Assembly: GCA_011799875.1 (NCBI GenBank)
Contig: CM022298.1
Coordinates: forward strand, 53,577,736-53,641,735
Direction of reading: 5' to 3'
DNA length: 64,000 nt
Source: Thinopyrum elongatum
Lineage: Eukaryota > Streptophyta > Magnoliopsida > Poales > Poaceae
The notes under the pieces: generated by a model
Databases searched by the model: none
What the model was told of the DNA's origin: nothing
What the model saw: the letters and a program-made list of their open reading frames with translations, nothing else
Position numbers and translations under genes: made by a program
In this document: one piece after another, positions 1 to 10,781 of the stretch
How the letters are laid out: each line of letters starts with the position of its first letter
Numbering within the stretch: position 1 is the first letter of the stretch

Positions 1-72
1 ATCTGTATAAGTATAGCCAGGAGCCAGCCTTTCCTCTGCAGAAAATTGCGTTCAACTTACGGAAGTTTTTGT

Positions 73-160
73 CAGTTTGGCCCAAGCTGAAGATATTTGC
101 AGAGAGACTCTGAAATTTCTCAGTTTGGCCGAAGCTGAAGATATCTGCAGAGAGACCCTG
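73..160 (+). repeat. 40-bp tandem-like duplication
   Basis: Two 40-bp copies (73-112 and 121-160) start CAGTTTGGCC and end in AGAGAGAC plus TCTG or CCTG; they differ at only a few bases and sit 48 bp apart. They lie just before the readable part of the F-box relic, so this may be a local duplication inside the former 5' coding region. No transposon hallmark is seen. Confidence 0.7.
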
Positions 161-1728
161 CTCCAATGGAGTCATGTAGCGTGGCCAGGATAATGAGCTT
201 AGGGAAGCTTGCTATACACAAGACGTATTTGTGCACCCTAATCTTCAGAAATTTGCCAAAGCTGCTAGGCTTCACTCCCAGTTCACTGAAGAAATTCTGC
301 AAAGTTGAACATGTTGAGCTACAACTGACCAAGAAGACTACACTGGACACATTGCCGGAGCTGCCTCCGGACATCTTAATGGGTATCTTTGCCACCCTTG
401 AGATCCCTGACCTCGTGCGTGCACGGCTCTCTGTCTGTTCCTCCTCTGCGCGCCCTCATACACAACCTCAGATCCTTGGCAGTACAAAACATCCAAGCAG
501 AGACTCCTGCTCTCTCCTCTCACTCTTTTCCGAATCCGCTGGTAGCCAGAGTGTTTCATCCAAGCACTCTACATCCTCGCAGTAAGAGGTCGTACAAGAT
601 TAACTCCTCCCGGAGGTCCTCCGCCTATACGCACTATGTGTTTGATCGGGTCCTCTACACTGGCTGGCTGGTAACGTGTGATGACAATCTGAGATTGCGA
701 CGTCGGCAATCCCATCACTTATGATATTTCATTGACCTTGCTCTCCCTTCGGTGATCACCATCAAGGCGGGAAGCCCCTAGTTGATGAATAATGGTGCTG
801 CCACAATGTATAGTTCTCAGGCACCCACTGTAAACCCGCTGGTGCTTATAGTCTCGCCAGTCGGTAATTCTTGTCGTCGTTGTACAAACAGCTGCATGTG
901 CCTTATCCTACAACGAGCTATCCAACTATAAAGGGCGTCATTAGTTTTCCCTGATCATACTCCCTCACTGGAAGCTACATTGTCGTGCTCATCACCCGTA
1001 CCAAATGGTAAACCTCCGAATTGCGAGGCGTCAGGACTCTCTGTTGGCCAAGGTTGTGGCAAGATAGCAGTAAGCTGGTGCAACCCGTGGTCATGGCTAT
1101 GACCACGCATATTGAGCTGACGAATGCATTATCACAGGTGGATGGCGAGGTATGTTTAGCATTGCAGCTGGCTGCCACCACTCGCATCTCTCATCTACAA
1201 GGGAGACACTTTCACACCTTGGATCTTAGTGGTCCTGTGGTAACAAGGAAGACGATTATAAGCATACCCAGGAAGTATGACTGTGAATACATGTACGTTG
1301 TTCAAAGCTCATGGGGCAGTCTGCTACTTATATGGAGAATCTTGGATCATAATGTAGAACCTGGACCTGGGCATCTGTGTTTTGGAACACTACGCAATAT
1401 AGGATATGAATTTGACCTGCTGCAGGAAGTAACTTAAGGAAATCAATTGCTTGCGTGACATGTGTTGTTTCTTGGGCATAATCAATCACTTTGTCTTGGG
1501 TGCTGAAATTCTGTGTCTCAGGGCAATCATGCTACTTCATCCACCGAGGATAATTCTTTATGGGCGTAGCATATTGAAGAATAATCACCGTGATATGGGA
1601 GTTCTCTACTTGGATGATAACAGCAGGGAGGACCTTGTGTCTCCGCAGCTTTGGTCAACTTTTCCGGCTCCAATGTGGATTACACCTGATCTTCGAAAGA
1701 TGAAACTTGGTTCAGAGAGAGATTGAAG
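119..1728 (+). pseudogene. F-box/DUF295 protein pseudogene
   Basis: Relic of a plant F-box protein with a C-terminal DUF295 domain; such proteins are SCF ubiquitin-ligase adaptors that are greatly expanded in grasses. The F-box is legible near 353-420 (LPELPPDILMGIFATLEIP, frame 1). The reading then shifts to frame 2 (about 430-722, with GWLVTCDDNLR), returns to frame 1 (1021-1437, with FHTLDLSGPVVTRKTII and YVVQSSWGSLLLIWR) and ends in frame 2 (1451-1726, with NSREDLVSPQLW and PMWITPDLRKM), as in the DUF295 C-terminus. The middle (720-1020) has stops in all likely frames. At least three frame changes are needed, so no full product can be made. It is the only host-type gene in the window. Parts outside the legible motifs are inferred from family order. 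A close paralogue elsewhere could be intact. Confidence 0.75.
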
Positions 1729-1897
1729 GAAATGGATCGATTGATTCAATGAACCAACTAAGATGTGGCTTGCTGGCTTACTGGGGTTGAGACGATGTCA
1801 TCAACAAAGTACATCAAGGGACAGCTGGACTGTGGTGAGGGTGTACTCATCGCTTGCGCCCTGTTCCTTACAGGCTAGATTGACCTAGTTCGCTCTG

Positions 1898-1903
1898 AAT
1901 AAA
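1898..1903 (+). terminator. possible polyadenylation signal
   Basis: An AATAAA hexamer about 170 bp after the last legible DUF295 codon, where a 3' UTR would end. The hexamer is common in AT-rich DNA, so position is the only support. Confidence 0.25.
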
Positions 1904-2890
1904 TAGGTTTTGAGTTTTTAATAGTGATGTAATTCTCCAGAGTTTAATTTGTCAACAGAAAAGTTGAGTGATATGGATCTTATTTGTTCTATGTTCTTGT
2001 CATTTTTTTTCCAAATTTCTTCTGCGATGCTCGTGTCGATACTCTTGTGGTTGGTGTGTTGGTATATTTATTGATTCTTCATCATTTCCGAATGATCAAA
2101 TGAGTTTGTAATCAGTATTTTTCTCCTATAAAATGTCCAGATTGACATGTTACTCTAGTGTAACCCTGAGGTTTTGGAATATAGCAAGGAATGGGAATGA
2201 TATTTCCTTCGAATATGAGAAAGTTGTAAGCCTGCATTAAAATGGGTACTATTTCCTACCAATTGGGGTAGAGTATAAAACACTTATAGATTTACACAGG
2301 AAATCAACCATTCATCAGTACTAAAATGTTAAGAGATAATCCGCATCTCAACATACAACGGATTTCAATTTCAACTTCGATATTCATTAAAGCTGCTGTT
2401 TCAAGAGACTTAAATTGCAGAACATGAGTCTATTTGCAGTACAATTATCAAGCAGCACCCAAGATCAGTTTCTCCTCTCGTCGTCACAGCTACTTTACAT
2501 TTCTACCAATCGTAAGCTGCTGGATATCTAACATCAAAGAACGAAAAAACAGAGAATTTCCTTGGCAGCATCACTCTTCAGGTGGGCTTCCTCGTCTCCA
2601 TCATAACAACATCAGACAGCAACTAGATTTCCATCACTTTGTTAGCCTGACCTTTCTTGTGTACAATCATCAAAGATCAGATGTACCGATGCCACACCCT
2701 GGAGGGAAATCGTGTACGAAGCGGCGTGCAGTGCCAAGTCACGTCCTGGGCGTACTCGAACATGGCAGCCAGCCACGGGGCAACGGACACACGCAGAGGT
2801 GACAAATTGTTGAATTCGCCGACCGGGCACGACGGACTGGGCAATAGTCGACAAAGAGATCGACAACACCTGAGGGAGGAGACGAAAGAT
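1904..2890. other. intergenic stretch, nothing recognised
   Basis: Non-repetitive-looking sequence of mixed composition. Short open frames at 2434-2932 overlap on both strands, show no domain and have no consistent codon pattern. I see no RNA gene, terminal repeat or target duplication. Confidence 0.5.
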
Positions 2891-4201
2891 GGTGTTTTTT
2901 ATTCTATTCACAAATTCAAAAACTGATTGCAAATTTAAAAATGATCATTAACCATTTTGAGAATTAAAAAAAAATCATCATTCCAAATATGTTTCTTTAT
3001 TTTTTTTGTGAATTCCAAATATGTTTTTTCCTCAGTTTTTTCGTTTCTTTCTTCGGGTTTTTTAGTTTCTATATTTTCTTTTATTTTTTCTGCAGCACAT
3101 GTCCATCTACATTTTATACACATTTTACATTTTTATATACATATTAAAATTTACACATGTTAGATTTTTCAAATACATGATTACCCTTTTTCATACTCAT
3201 GTTGCTTTTCAAATATTTGTAAAAAAGTTCAAGTACACAATGAAGCATTTTTGGAATGGTATAATTTTTTTAAACTATTATTTTTTACACTGTATAATCT
3301 TTGCTTTGTTAATATCACGAACATATTCTTGAAAACCATGAATATCTTTGAAATGTAACATACTTTTTTTTAATAGTAATCCCTAGTGATCTAAACGCTC
3401 TTATATTTTCTTTACAGAGGGAGTACAGAATATTTTTTATGAATTACATGATATTTTTTTACATAGTAAAAACATTTTGAAACATGTGTACATTTTTAAA
3501 TGTCACACGCATTTTTTATATGAATGATTTCATATTTTTAAATTTGCTCTAACTAGTTTTTTAAACTATGTTAATATTTTACATATTCGAAGTAACTTCT
3601 TTACATAAATATAGAAAATTTTAAAAAATATTTTTTTAAATGTAGTCTAGAATGTCTCAAAATATAAACAAGATTTATAAAAAAAAAGAACGAACTGGTG
3701 AAATAAGGTCACTGGGCCGGCCACTTAGCGCTCGTAAGGCGAGGCGTACCACTGTCGAGACAAAACACTCATCCGCGTTCTCTGTTGTTTTTTTCGGTTG
3801 TTTCACTGTTTCTTTCTGTCCTGTCGTCAGCGAGGTGTTGAAATCATTAATTAAGAGTACCCTTTCAAAGAATTACTATCATCTCCTCAGGTTGCAACTA
3901 GGAATATTCCTTTTTCGTAGTTTTGTTTTTTCAAAATATTTTTATTTCTTAAACCGTGTTCCAAATCAGGAACTGTGTTTCTACCGTTGAATTCAGATCT
4001 TCGAAAAAGATCTCATGTTAATAGGTTTCGATGAACTTTTTTCCATGAAAAAAACGGAAGGAAAAAACCGAGCCGAGACCGGATTTTTTTCCTCAATTTT
4101 TCCTTTCCGAATGTGCCTCTCAGGAAGCAAATCTGTACCTCTCGTGGAAGTGAAAAAAGAAATTGTTATTTTCCCTTTCGGTGAGGCACAACTAATGACT
4201 C
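2890..4201 (+). repeat. AT-rich DNA-element-like block X (left copy)
   Basis: About 800 bp of very AT-rich sequence with recurrent T-runs, then a more balanced part with a motif at 3715-3755 (GGCCGGCCACTTAGCGCTCG) and self-complementary GAGGCACA-type words near 4110-4190. The style resembles the non-coding interior of Triticeae Mutator-like elements, but no transposase or clear terminal repeat is seen. The block recurs in inverted orientation at 33445-34740, with the CTTACGAGCGCTCTAAGTGG word near 33832-33852 and the CCTATTAACATG word near 33618. The junction with the LTR fragment at 4202 is the same in both copies. Confidence 0.6.
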
Positions 4202-4983
4202 TGTAGGATCGTAGTAGGTCTAGGGGGTGGATTAGACTAATAACCAAATAAAACCTAGCCTTTTCCCAATTTTAGTTCTTGGCAAAATTAGCATTCCACA
4301 AATCAAGCAACACCCTACAGATGCAAGTCTGAGATAGTAGGCAGCGGAAACTACAACTTTGCATATGAAACGTAAAGGAGGGATCGGAGAAATCAAACAC
4401 ACTTATGAGACGATGATTTTTGGCGTGGTCTATAGGTGGTGCTATCGTACATCTACGTTGATGCAGACTTCAACACACGGAGGGTAACAGCTGCACGAGT
4501 CCAAGGAGGGCTCCATCCACAAAGGATCCACGAAGAAGTAATCTTATCTATGCCATCATGGCTTCCGTCCATGAAGGACTAGCCTCACTCGGGGTAGATC
4601 TTCACAAAGTAGGAGATCTCCTTGCCCGTACAAACTTCTTGGTTCAACTCCACAAGATTTGAAGGCTCCCAAGTGACACCTAACCAATCTAGGAGACACC
4701 ACTCTCCAAAAGGTAATAGATGTTGTTGATGATGAACTCCTTACTCTTGTGCTTCAAAAGATAGTCTCCTCAACACTCAATCACTCTCTCATAGATTTGG
4801 CATGGTAGTAGGAGAAGAATTGAAGTGGAAAGCAACTTGAGGGGGCTAGAAATCAAGGATCCAAGGTTGGAGTGGAATCCCCTTGATTTCAACACATAGG
4901 TGGTTCTCTTTCAGAAAATGGATATGCGAATTCGTAGTTTCGTCCTGGTTGCTCTCTCTAAGAGTAGGTGGTGTGGGTCAGGG

Positions 4984-4991
4984 TATTTATA
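4984..4991 (-). promoter_or_regulatory. TATA box of LTR fragment
   Basis: Minus-strand TATAAATA in a GC-richer context, placed as the core promoter of the minus-oriented LTR fragment. Confidence 0.4.
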
Positions 4992-5035
4992 GCCATCACC
5001 AAAAATCTAACCGTTACACCCATTTATGCACAACT

Positions 5036-5350
5036 CGGTGGGACCGGGTGAAACCACTCGGTGAGACTGACTAGTGCAAAAGGTTTAAACTTTAGGCATT
5101 TCGATGACACCGAATGAAACCACTCGGTGAGACCGATGAGTGATGACCTAAGCACTTTCCATGCTTCGGTGACACCAATCGATTCCACTTGGAAATTCCG
5201 AGATGGAGTCGATTGGCTACAGAAGGTTGGCACACGCACTTCGGTGGGACCGAATGTCATTTCGGTGAGACCGAATCGTTAGGGTTTAGGCAGTGACTCT
5301 GTCAAGTGTATCTCGGTGTGTCCGGGAGGATGTGTATCGGTGGGACCGAG
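5036..5350. repeat. dispersed TCGGTGRGACCGA motif cluster
   Basis: At least eight variants of TCGGTGGGACCGA or TCGGTGAGACCGA occur in about 310 bp (near 5037, 5058, 5124, 5166, 5239, 5254, 5310 and 5335), with irregular spacing. The motif is partly self-complementary (TCGGT with ACCGA). It lies inside the LTR fragment upstream of its TATA box, so it would be in U3. Confidence 0.65.
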
Positions 5351-5984
5351 ATTGACTATAGGGTTTTGGACAGACTTGAATGTAAAGGTGTGGTTGAGTG
5401 TTTCTGGAGCAATATCTGTAAGCACTTGAGCAAATGACTCATGATCAAAATCGCATCCTCTTTAATAGTGTTGGCTTTTCCTATGGATTCAATGTGATCT
5501 TTGATCACTTAACAAAAAATGTAGAGTCTTGGAGCTTTTGTCAATGCTTTATCCTTTGAATTTGAGGGGTCCACATTCACATCTCATTGCCATATCCAAT
5601 TGAAATTTTCTTGAAATATTCTTCGAATAGACATTAGTTCAATGATGTATATGTTGTTATGAATTATAAAAACCACGGCCCATGCTCTACTTTCTCTCTA
5701 AAAAAGAACACATACTTTTTTTTTGTTAATTTTGGTTACTAGAAAATGGTAATGAAAATTTGGAGAGAAAAAGAATTGACTCTAGGTAACCCGGAATCTT
5801 GTGTGGTTAAAATCGAACCTGTAGATATGCCGTTAGCCGTGGTGGAGAACTACATCCGGCGGTCAGAAGAAGGGGACAACCACTATGGGCCACGTTGTTC
5901 GATAGAGCTGGGAAGCACAATCACAACGGTGAGTGAAGCCTTGCCCGAAGATTGTTGATGTCGTCCAGGATACGCAAGATGCCC

Positions 5985-6740
5985 ATGAGGTTGCGGTCGC
6001 CATCATCATGGCCCTGCCGGCGCCTCGGTAGCAGACTGTAGGCGGTGAGCCAACGGCCAACTGCCCAAGAGCCATGCCATGTCACTCCTGACGTGCTGAC
6101 AACGGCCCGACTGTTGACCCCATAGAATTCGTCGTTCTTCACATTGATAGGAGCCCCAGACTTGCTGACAACAACCCCGAGTGTTGATGATTAATGCACT
6201 CACATTCTTAAGATCTACTAGGAGCCGCAGAAAATAGTAGAAAATGGTTACAAAATTTGATGTCGTCGTGAAAGATATGCAGGGCAACAAAGGTGAAGGA
6301 TCAATGATGTCAACTAGGGGAGGGGTTGAGGGGTTGAATAGACACTAGCAACTTCTCTTTTCTTAGTTGAATTTTCGGATTACGGAATATTAAGTTCTCT
6401 GACGATTAGAATTTGCTCCAAAACTAACCCCTCACCATTGACCGACCTCTAGCCACCCAAACCACCCCGTCAGTGTTGCATCTTATTATTGACGTGTCAA
6501 TCTTGACCGGTTAGTGATGGTGAAGCTATCAGGGCCTAATGGCACTATCACAACGGGACTTTCCCAGGACATTTTGTTGAATGCATGGTTTAAAACTTCG
6601 ACGAAATTTTCAGAAGTTTGTGAAATCTAGTTTGTTTCGAGGGCGCGCTATTTTTTTTTTTGCATTTCATTCAATTTGTTTTTGGTAGGCTTGAATATTC
6701 ATGATAAAATGGTCCTCAAATCATCAAATCATAGTAACCA
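5985..6740 (+). repeat. Block Z (left copy of inverted pair)
   Basis: This stretch is strongly similar to the reverse complement of 35750-36511 (for example GAGGTTGCGGTCG at the start, and the TTTGTTGCCCTGC and CCTAGTTGACATC words on the complement). No coding capacity; probably non-coding DNA of an unidentified DNA element. The 5641-5984 stretch between the LTR fragment and this block holds nothing recognisable. Confidence 0.65.
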
Positions 6741-7300
6741 ACATACTCTGCACGTCTTGCATACTAAAGAACTTTTTGATTTTCACAATAAAAATCATTT
6801 TTGTGAACTTTTGTTCGTTTTTGTGAAACTTTTTAATATTACAAAAATTTCTGTAACTTGAACTTTTCTCAAATCCATGAATTTCTTTTTCTAATTTCAT
6901 TAACATTTTTGAATTTATGAACTTTTTTTCAACTCGTGAACTTTTCTCAAATTCATGATTTGTTTTTACATATTCATGAATATTTGAAGCCGCGATTTTT
7001 TTTCCAAATTTGTGAACTTCTTTTGAATATGTCAAAAAAATAATTCATGAATGTTAAGAAAATTCATGATTTGTTTTCGAAGTTCATGAACTCTTTTCAA
7101 AAGAAATTCAAATACATGCACTTTTTTTTCTTCAAAAACTCAAGGTCATTGTTCACCAGTGAGTGGTCAATGGAAAAGGTCTTTTTTTTTCAAAAGTATT
7201 ATAAAAACCACATGGTTTTTTTGCTAGTAGATCAACAAGAGAATAAATCAAATAGAAAAAACCAGTTTGGAAGCGAGTGAGCATCTAGCGGGCGAAGAGA
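6741..7300. repeat. AT-rich stretch with repeated TTCATGAA words
   Basis: About 500 bp dominated by short words such as GAACTTTT, TTCATGAA and CAAATTCATG in irregular tandem. This is typical of degenerate internal repeats in Triticeae Mutator-like elements. No open frame of substance. Confidence 0.5.
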
Positions 7301-7793
7301 GTGGTCGAGTGAGCTGGAGCACAAATGGGTTGTAGCTTGTTAACAATAGCGTGGGCGCCGGTTTGGCTCCCCTGGGATTAAGGCGATGAGGTGGAGGTCT
7401 GTCCACCAGCACATCAGCCATGGCTCCCTATTAACTAGGTCATGGTACGTACGGCCCATTTTCCACAACTACAAGCAGGACTGCCCAGAGCATCAACCAA
7501 CTAGTTATCTTGTATATTTATACACTTAGCTTCTTCTTAAATATCAGCTTAAACTAATCACATGTTTATTCGTGATTTTTTTCTTGAACTGCCCACACCA
7601 GTCTTGCGAAACTCGTCCACATCATCGGGGGCTACTATCCCGACATGAATCCATCGAGTTCACTACTCACTTAACCAGGCTAACGGCTTGTCGATAACAA
7701 CATTATTAGTAAAATAGTCATACATCGGTGCCTTTGGAAAGTTTCCAAGAGCTACACTCCTCACCCAAGGATCCAATGTGGTTCACCTGAATG
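7301..7793. other. short low-copy-looking stretch
   Basis: Balanced composition without repeats of the surrounding families. No ORF, RNA or terminal repeat recognised. It is cut by the insertion of copia element 1; the five bases before the LTR are GAATG. Confidence 0.4.
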
Positions 7794-9537
7794 TGAAGGA
7801 AATATGCCCTAGAGGCAATAATAAAGTTGTTATTTGATATTTCCTTATTCATGATAAAGGTTTATTATTCATGCTAGAATTGTATTGATTGGAAACTTAA
7901 ATACATGTGTGAATACATAAACAAATACCGTGTCCCTAGTAAGCCTCTACTAGACTAGCTCGTTGATCAAAGATGGTTAAGGTTTCCTGACCATGGACAT
8001 GAGTTGTCATTTGATAACGGGATCACATCATTAGGAGAATGATGTGATGGATAAGACCCATCCGTTTTATTGCTATTGCCTTCTTCATGTCAAATACATA
8101 TTCCTTCGACTATGAGATTATGCAACTCCTGGATACCGGAGGAATACCTTGTGTGCTATCAAATGTTACAACGTAACTGGGTGATCAGAAAGATGCTCTA
8201 CAGGTAGCTCCGAAGGTGTTTGTTGAGTTGGCATAGATCGAGATTAGGATTTGTCACTCCGAGTATCGGAGAGGTATCTCTGGGCCCTCTCGGTAATGCA
8301 CATCATAAGCTTGCAAGCAAATGACTAAGGAGTTAGTCACGAGGAGATGTATTACAGAACGAGTAAAGAGACTTACCGGTAACGAGATTGAACTAGGTAT
8401 GAAGATACCGACGATCGAATCTCGGGCAAGTAACATACCGATGGACAAAGGGAATTACGTATGTTGTCATAACGGTTCGACCGATAAAGATCTTCGTAGA
8501 ATATGTAGGATCCAATATGGGCATCCAGGTTCCGCTATTGGTTATTGACCGGAGAGGTGTCTCGGTCATGTCTACAATGTTCTCGAACCCGTAGGGTCCG
8601 CACGCTTAACGTTCGTTGACGATATAGTATTATATGAATTATGTGATTTTGTGACCGAATGTTGTTCGGAGTCCCAGATGAGATCACGGACATGACGAGG
8701 AGTCTTGAAATGGTCGAGAGGTAAATATTGATATATAGGACGATAGTATTCGGACACCGGAAGTGTTTCGAAGGGTACTGGGTACTTATCGGGTCACCGG
8801 AAAGGAGTTTCGGGCACCACCGGCAAAGATATGGGCCTTATGGGCCAAGAAAGGAAACGCACCAGCCACAGAGGGCTGGTGCCCCCCCATAGCAGGCCGG
8901 CCTAAGGAGGAGAAGGAAAGGGGGGGAGGGAAAGGAAAGTGTGGATTAGGATTCCCACTTCCTTCCCTCTCCCCCCTCTTTCCTTCCCCCTTGGGAATAC
9001 ATGGCGACGGCGGCGAGAGGGGGGGGCGGCCAGGGCAGGAGCCCTAGGGCCGACCGGCCACCTATGTGGTGCGCCAGGCTGCCTCCCCTCCCCCTCCCAC
9101 CTATATATATGTGGGAGGGGTCGCCTAGCACACCCCAGACAATTGCATAGCCGTGTGCGGCGCCCCCCTCCACCGTTTACACCCCCGGTCATATTTTCGT
9201 AGTTCTTAGGCGAAGCCCTGCGGAGATCACTTCCCCATCACCGTCACCACGCCGTCGTGTTGACGGAACTCATCTACTACCTCGACGTCTTGCTGGATCA
9301 AGAAGGCGAGGGACGTCACCGAGCTGAACGTGTGCAGAACGCGGAGGGCCGTGCGTTCGGTACTTGATCGGTTGAAGCGCGAAGAAGTTCGACTACATCA
9401 ACCGCGTTGTGAAACGCTTCTGCTTACGGTCTATGAGGGTACGTAGACACACTCCCCCCTCCTCGTTGCTATGCATCACCATGGATAGATCATTGCGTGT
9501 GCGTAGAATTTTTTTTTCCATGCAATGTTTCCCAACA
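7794..9537 (+). repeat. Copia element 1 5' LTR
   Basis: 1744-bp LTR from TGAAGGAAATATGCC to TTTCCCAACA. It aligns with the LTR at 36512-38266 nearly throughout; this copy lacks about 23 bp near 8066 that copy 2 has. It contains a TATA tract at 9103-9110 and ends one base before the PBS. Confidence 0.85.
9103..9110 (+). promoter_or_regulatory. TATA box in copia LTR 1
   Basis: TATATATA preceded by a C-rich tract (CCCCTCCCACC). The second copy has the same arrangement at 37823-37830. Confidence 0.5.
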
Positions 9538-9538
9538 G

Positions 9539-9552
9539 TGGAATCATGAGCC
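9539..9552 (+). other. Primer-binding site, copia 1
   Basis: TGGAATCATGAGCC is a degenerate match to the plant initiator-Met tRNA complement (TGGTATCAGAGCC). It sits one base after the LTR end. Confidence 0.65.
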
Positions 9553-10781
9553 AAGTCTATGCGTAGATGATATGCACGAGTAGAACACAAAGAGTTGTGG
9601 GCGGTGATAGTCATACTGCTTACCACCAACATCTTATTTTGATTCGGCGGTATTGTGGGATGAAGCTGCCCGGACCAACCATACATGTCCACGCACATGA
9701 GACCGGTTCCACCGACTGACATGCAACTAATTTTGCATAAAGGTGGCTGGCGGGTGTCTGTTTCTCCTACTTTAGTTGAATTGAATTTGACTACGGCCGG
9801 TCCTTGAAGAAGGTTAAAACAGCAAACTTGGCGAATCACCGTTGTGGTTTTTGCCGTAGGTAAGAACGGTTCTTGCTAGAAACCCGTAGCAGCCACGTAA
9901 AACTTGCAACAACAAAGTAGAGGACGTCTAACTTGTTTTTGCAGGGTATGTTGTGATGTGATATGGTCAAGACATGATGTGATATACGTTATTGTATGAG
10001 ATGATCATGTTTTGTAAGATATCAGGCAACCGGCAGGAGCCTTATGGTTGTCTCTTTATTGTATGAAATGCAAACGCCATGTAATTGCTTTACTTTATCG
10101 CTATGAGTTAGCAATAGTTGTAGAAGCAATAGTTGGTGAGACGACCACGACGCAACGATGGAGATCAAGGTGTCGATCCGGTGACGATGGAGATCATGAC
10201 GATGCTTTAATTTGGAGATGGAGATCAAAAGCACGAGATGATGATGGCCATATCATGTCACATATTTTGATTGCATGTGATGTTTATCTTTTATGCATCT
10301 TATTTTGCTTAGTACGGCGGTAGAATTATAAGATGATCCCTTCACTAAATTTCAAGGTAAAAGTGTTCTCCCTGAGTATGCACCGTTGCTACAGTTCGTC
10401 GTGTTGAGACACCACATGATGATTGGGTGTGACAGACTCTACGTTCACATACAACGGGTACAAGACAGTTTTGCACATGCAGAATACTTGGGTTAAACTT
10501 GACGAGCCTAGCATGTACAGACATGGCCTCCGAACACTGGAGACCGAAAGGTCGAACTTGAATCATATAGTAGATATGATCAACATAGAGATGTTCACCA
10601 TTGATGATTACCCCATCTCACGTGATGATCGGATATGGGTTAGTTGATTTGGATCACGTATCACTTAGATGATCTGAGGGATGTCTATTTAAGTGGGAGT
10701 TCATTAGTAATTTGATTAATTGAACTTAATTTATCATGAACTCGGTCCTGATAGTATTTGCATATCTATGTTGTAGATCAA
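9553..10781 (+). other. Copia 1 leader / 5' UTR
   Basis: About 1.2 kb of non-coding leader between PBS and gag. It is shared with copia element 2 (38282-39335 and 40927 onward). No ORF with domain support. Confidence 0.7.

Larger units (their letters stand above)
4202..5640 (-). mobile_element. LTR fragment of unclassified retrotransposon
   Basis: The minus strand reads as the downstream part of an LTR: a TATA box (minus TATAAATA at 4984-4991), GC-richer transcribed sequence, then an LTR-like end finishing in CCTACA at 4202. No primer-binding site follows; the sequence returns directly to block X. The upstream limit near 5640 is uncertain. The last ~370 bp recur in inverted orientation at 33070-33444. 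A Triticeae LTR family with repeated TCGGTGGGACCGA words is the likely source, but I cannot name it. Confidence 0.55.

Noticed and set aside
2434..2932. Small genes on both strands
   Set aside because: Overlapping short frames without domains, start context or splice support.
5036..5350. CRISPR-like spaced repeats
   Set aside because: Short motifs at irregular spacing in a plant LTR; no uniform repeat and spacer lengths.
9393..9839. 148-codon minus-strand frame
   Set aside because: Spans the copia LTR end and PBS on the wrong strand; not kept in copia element 2.
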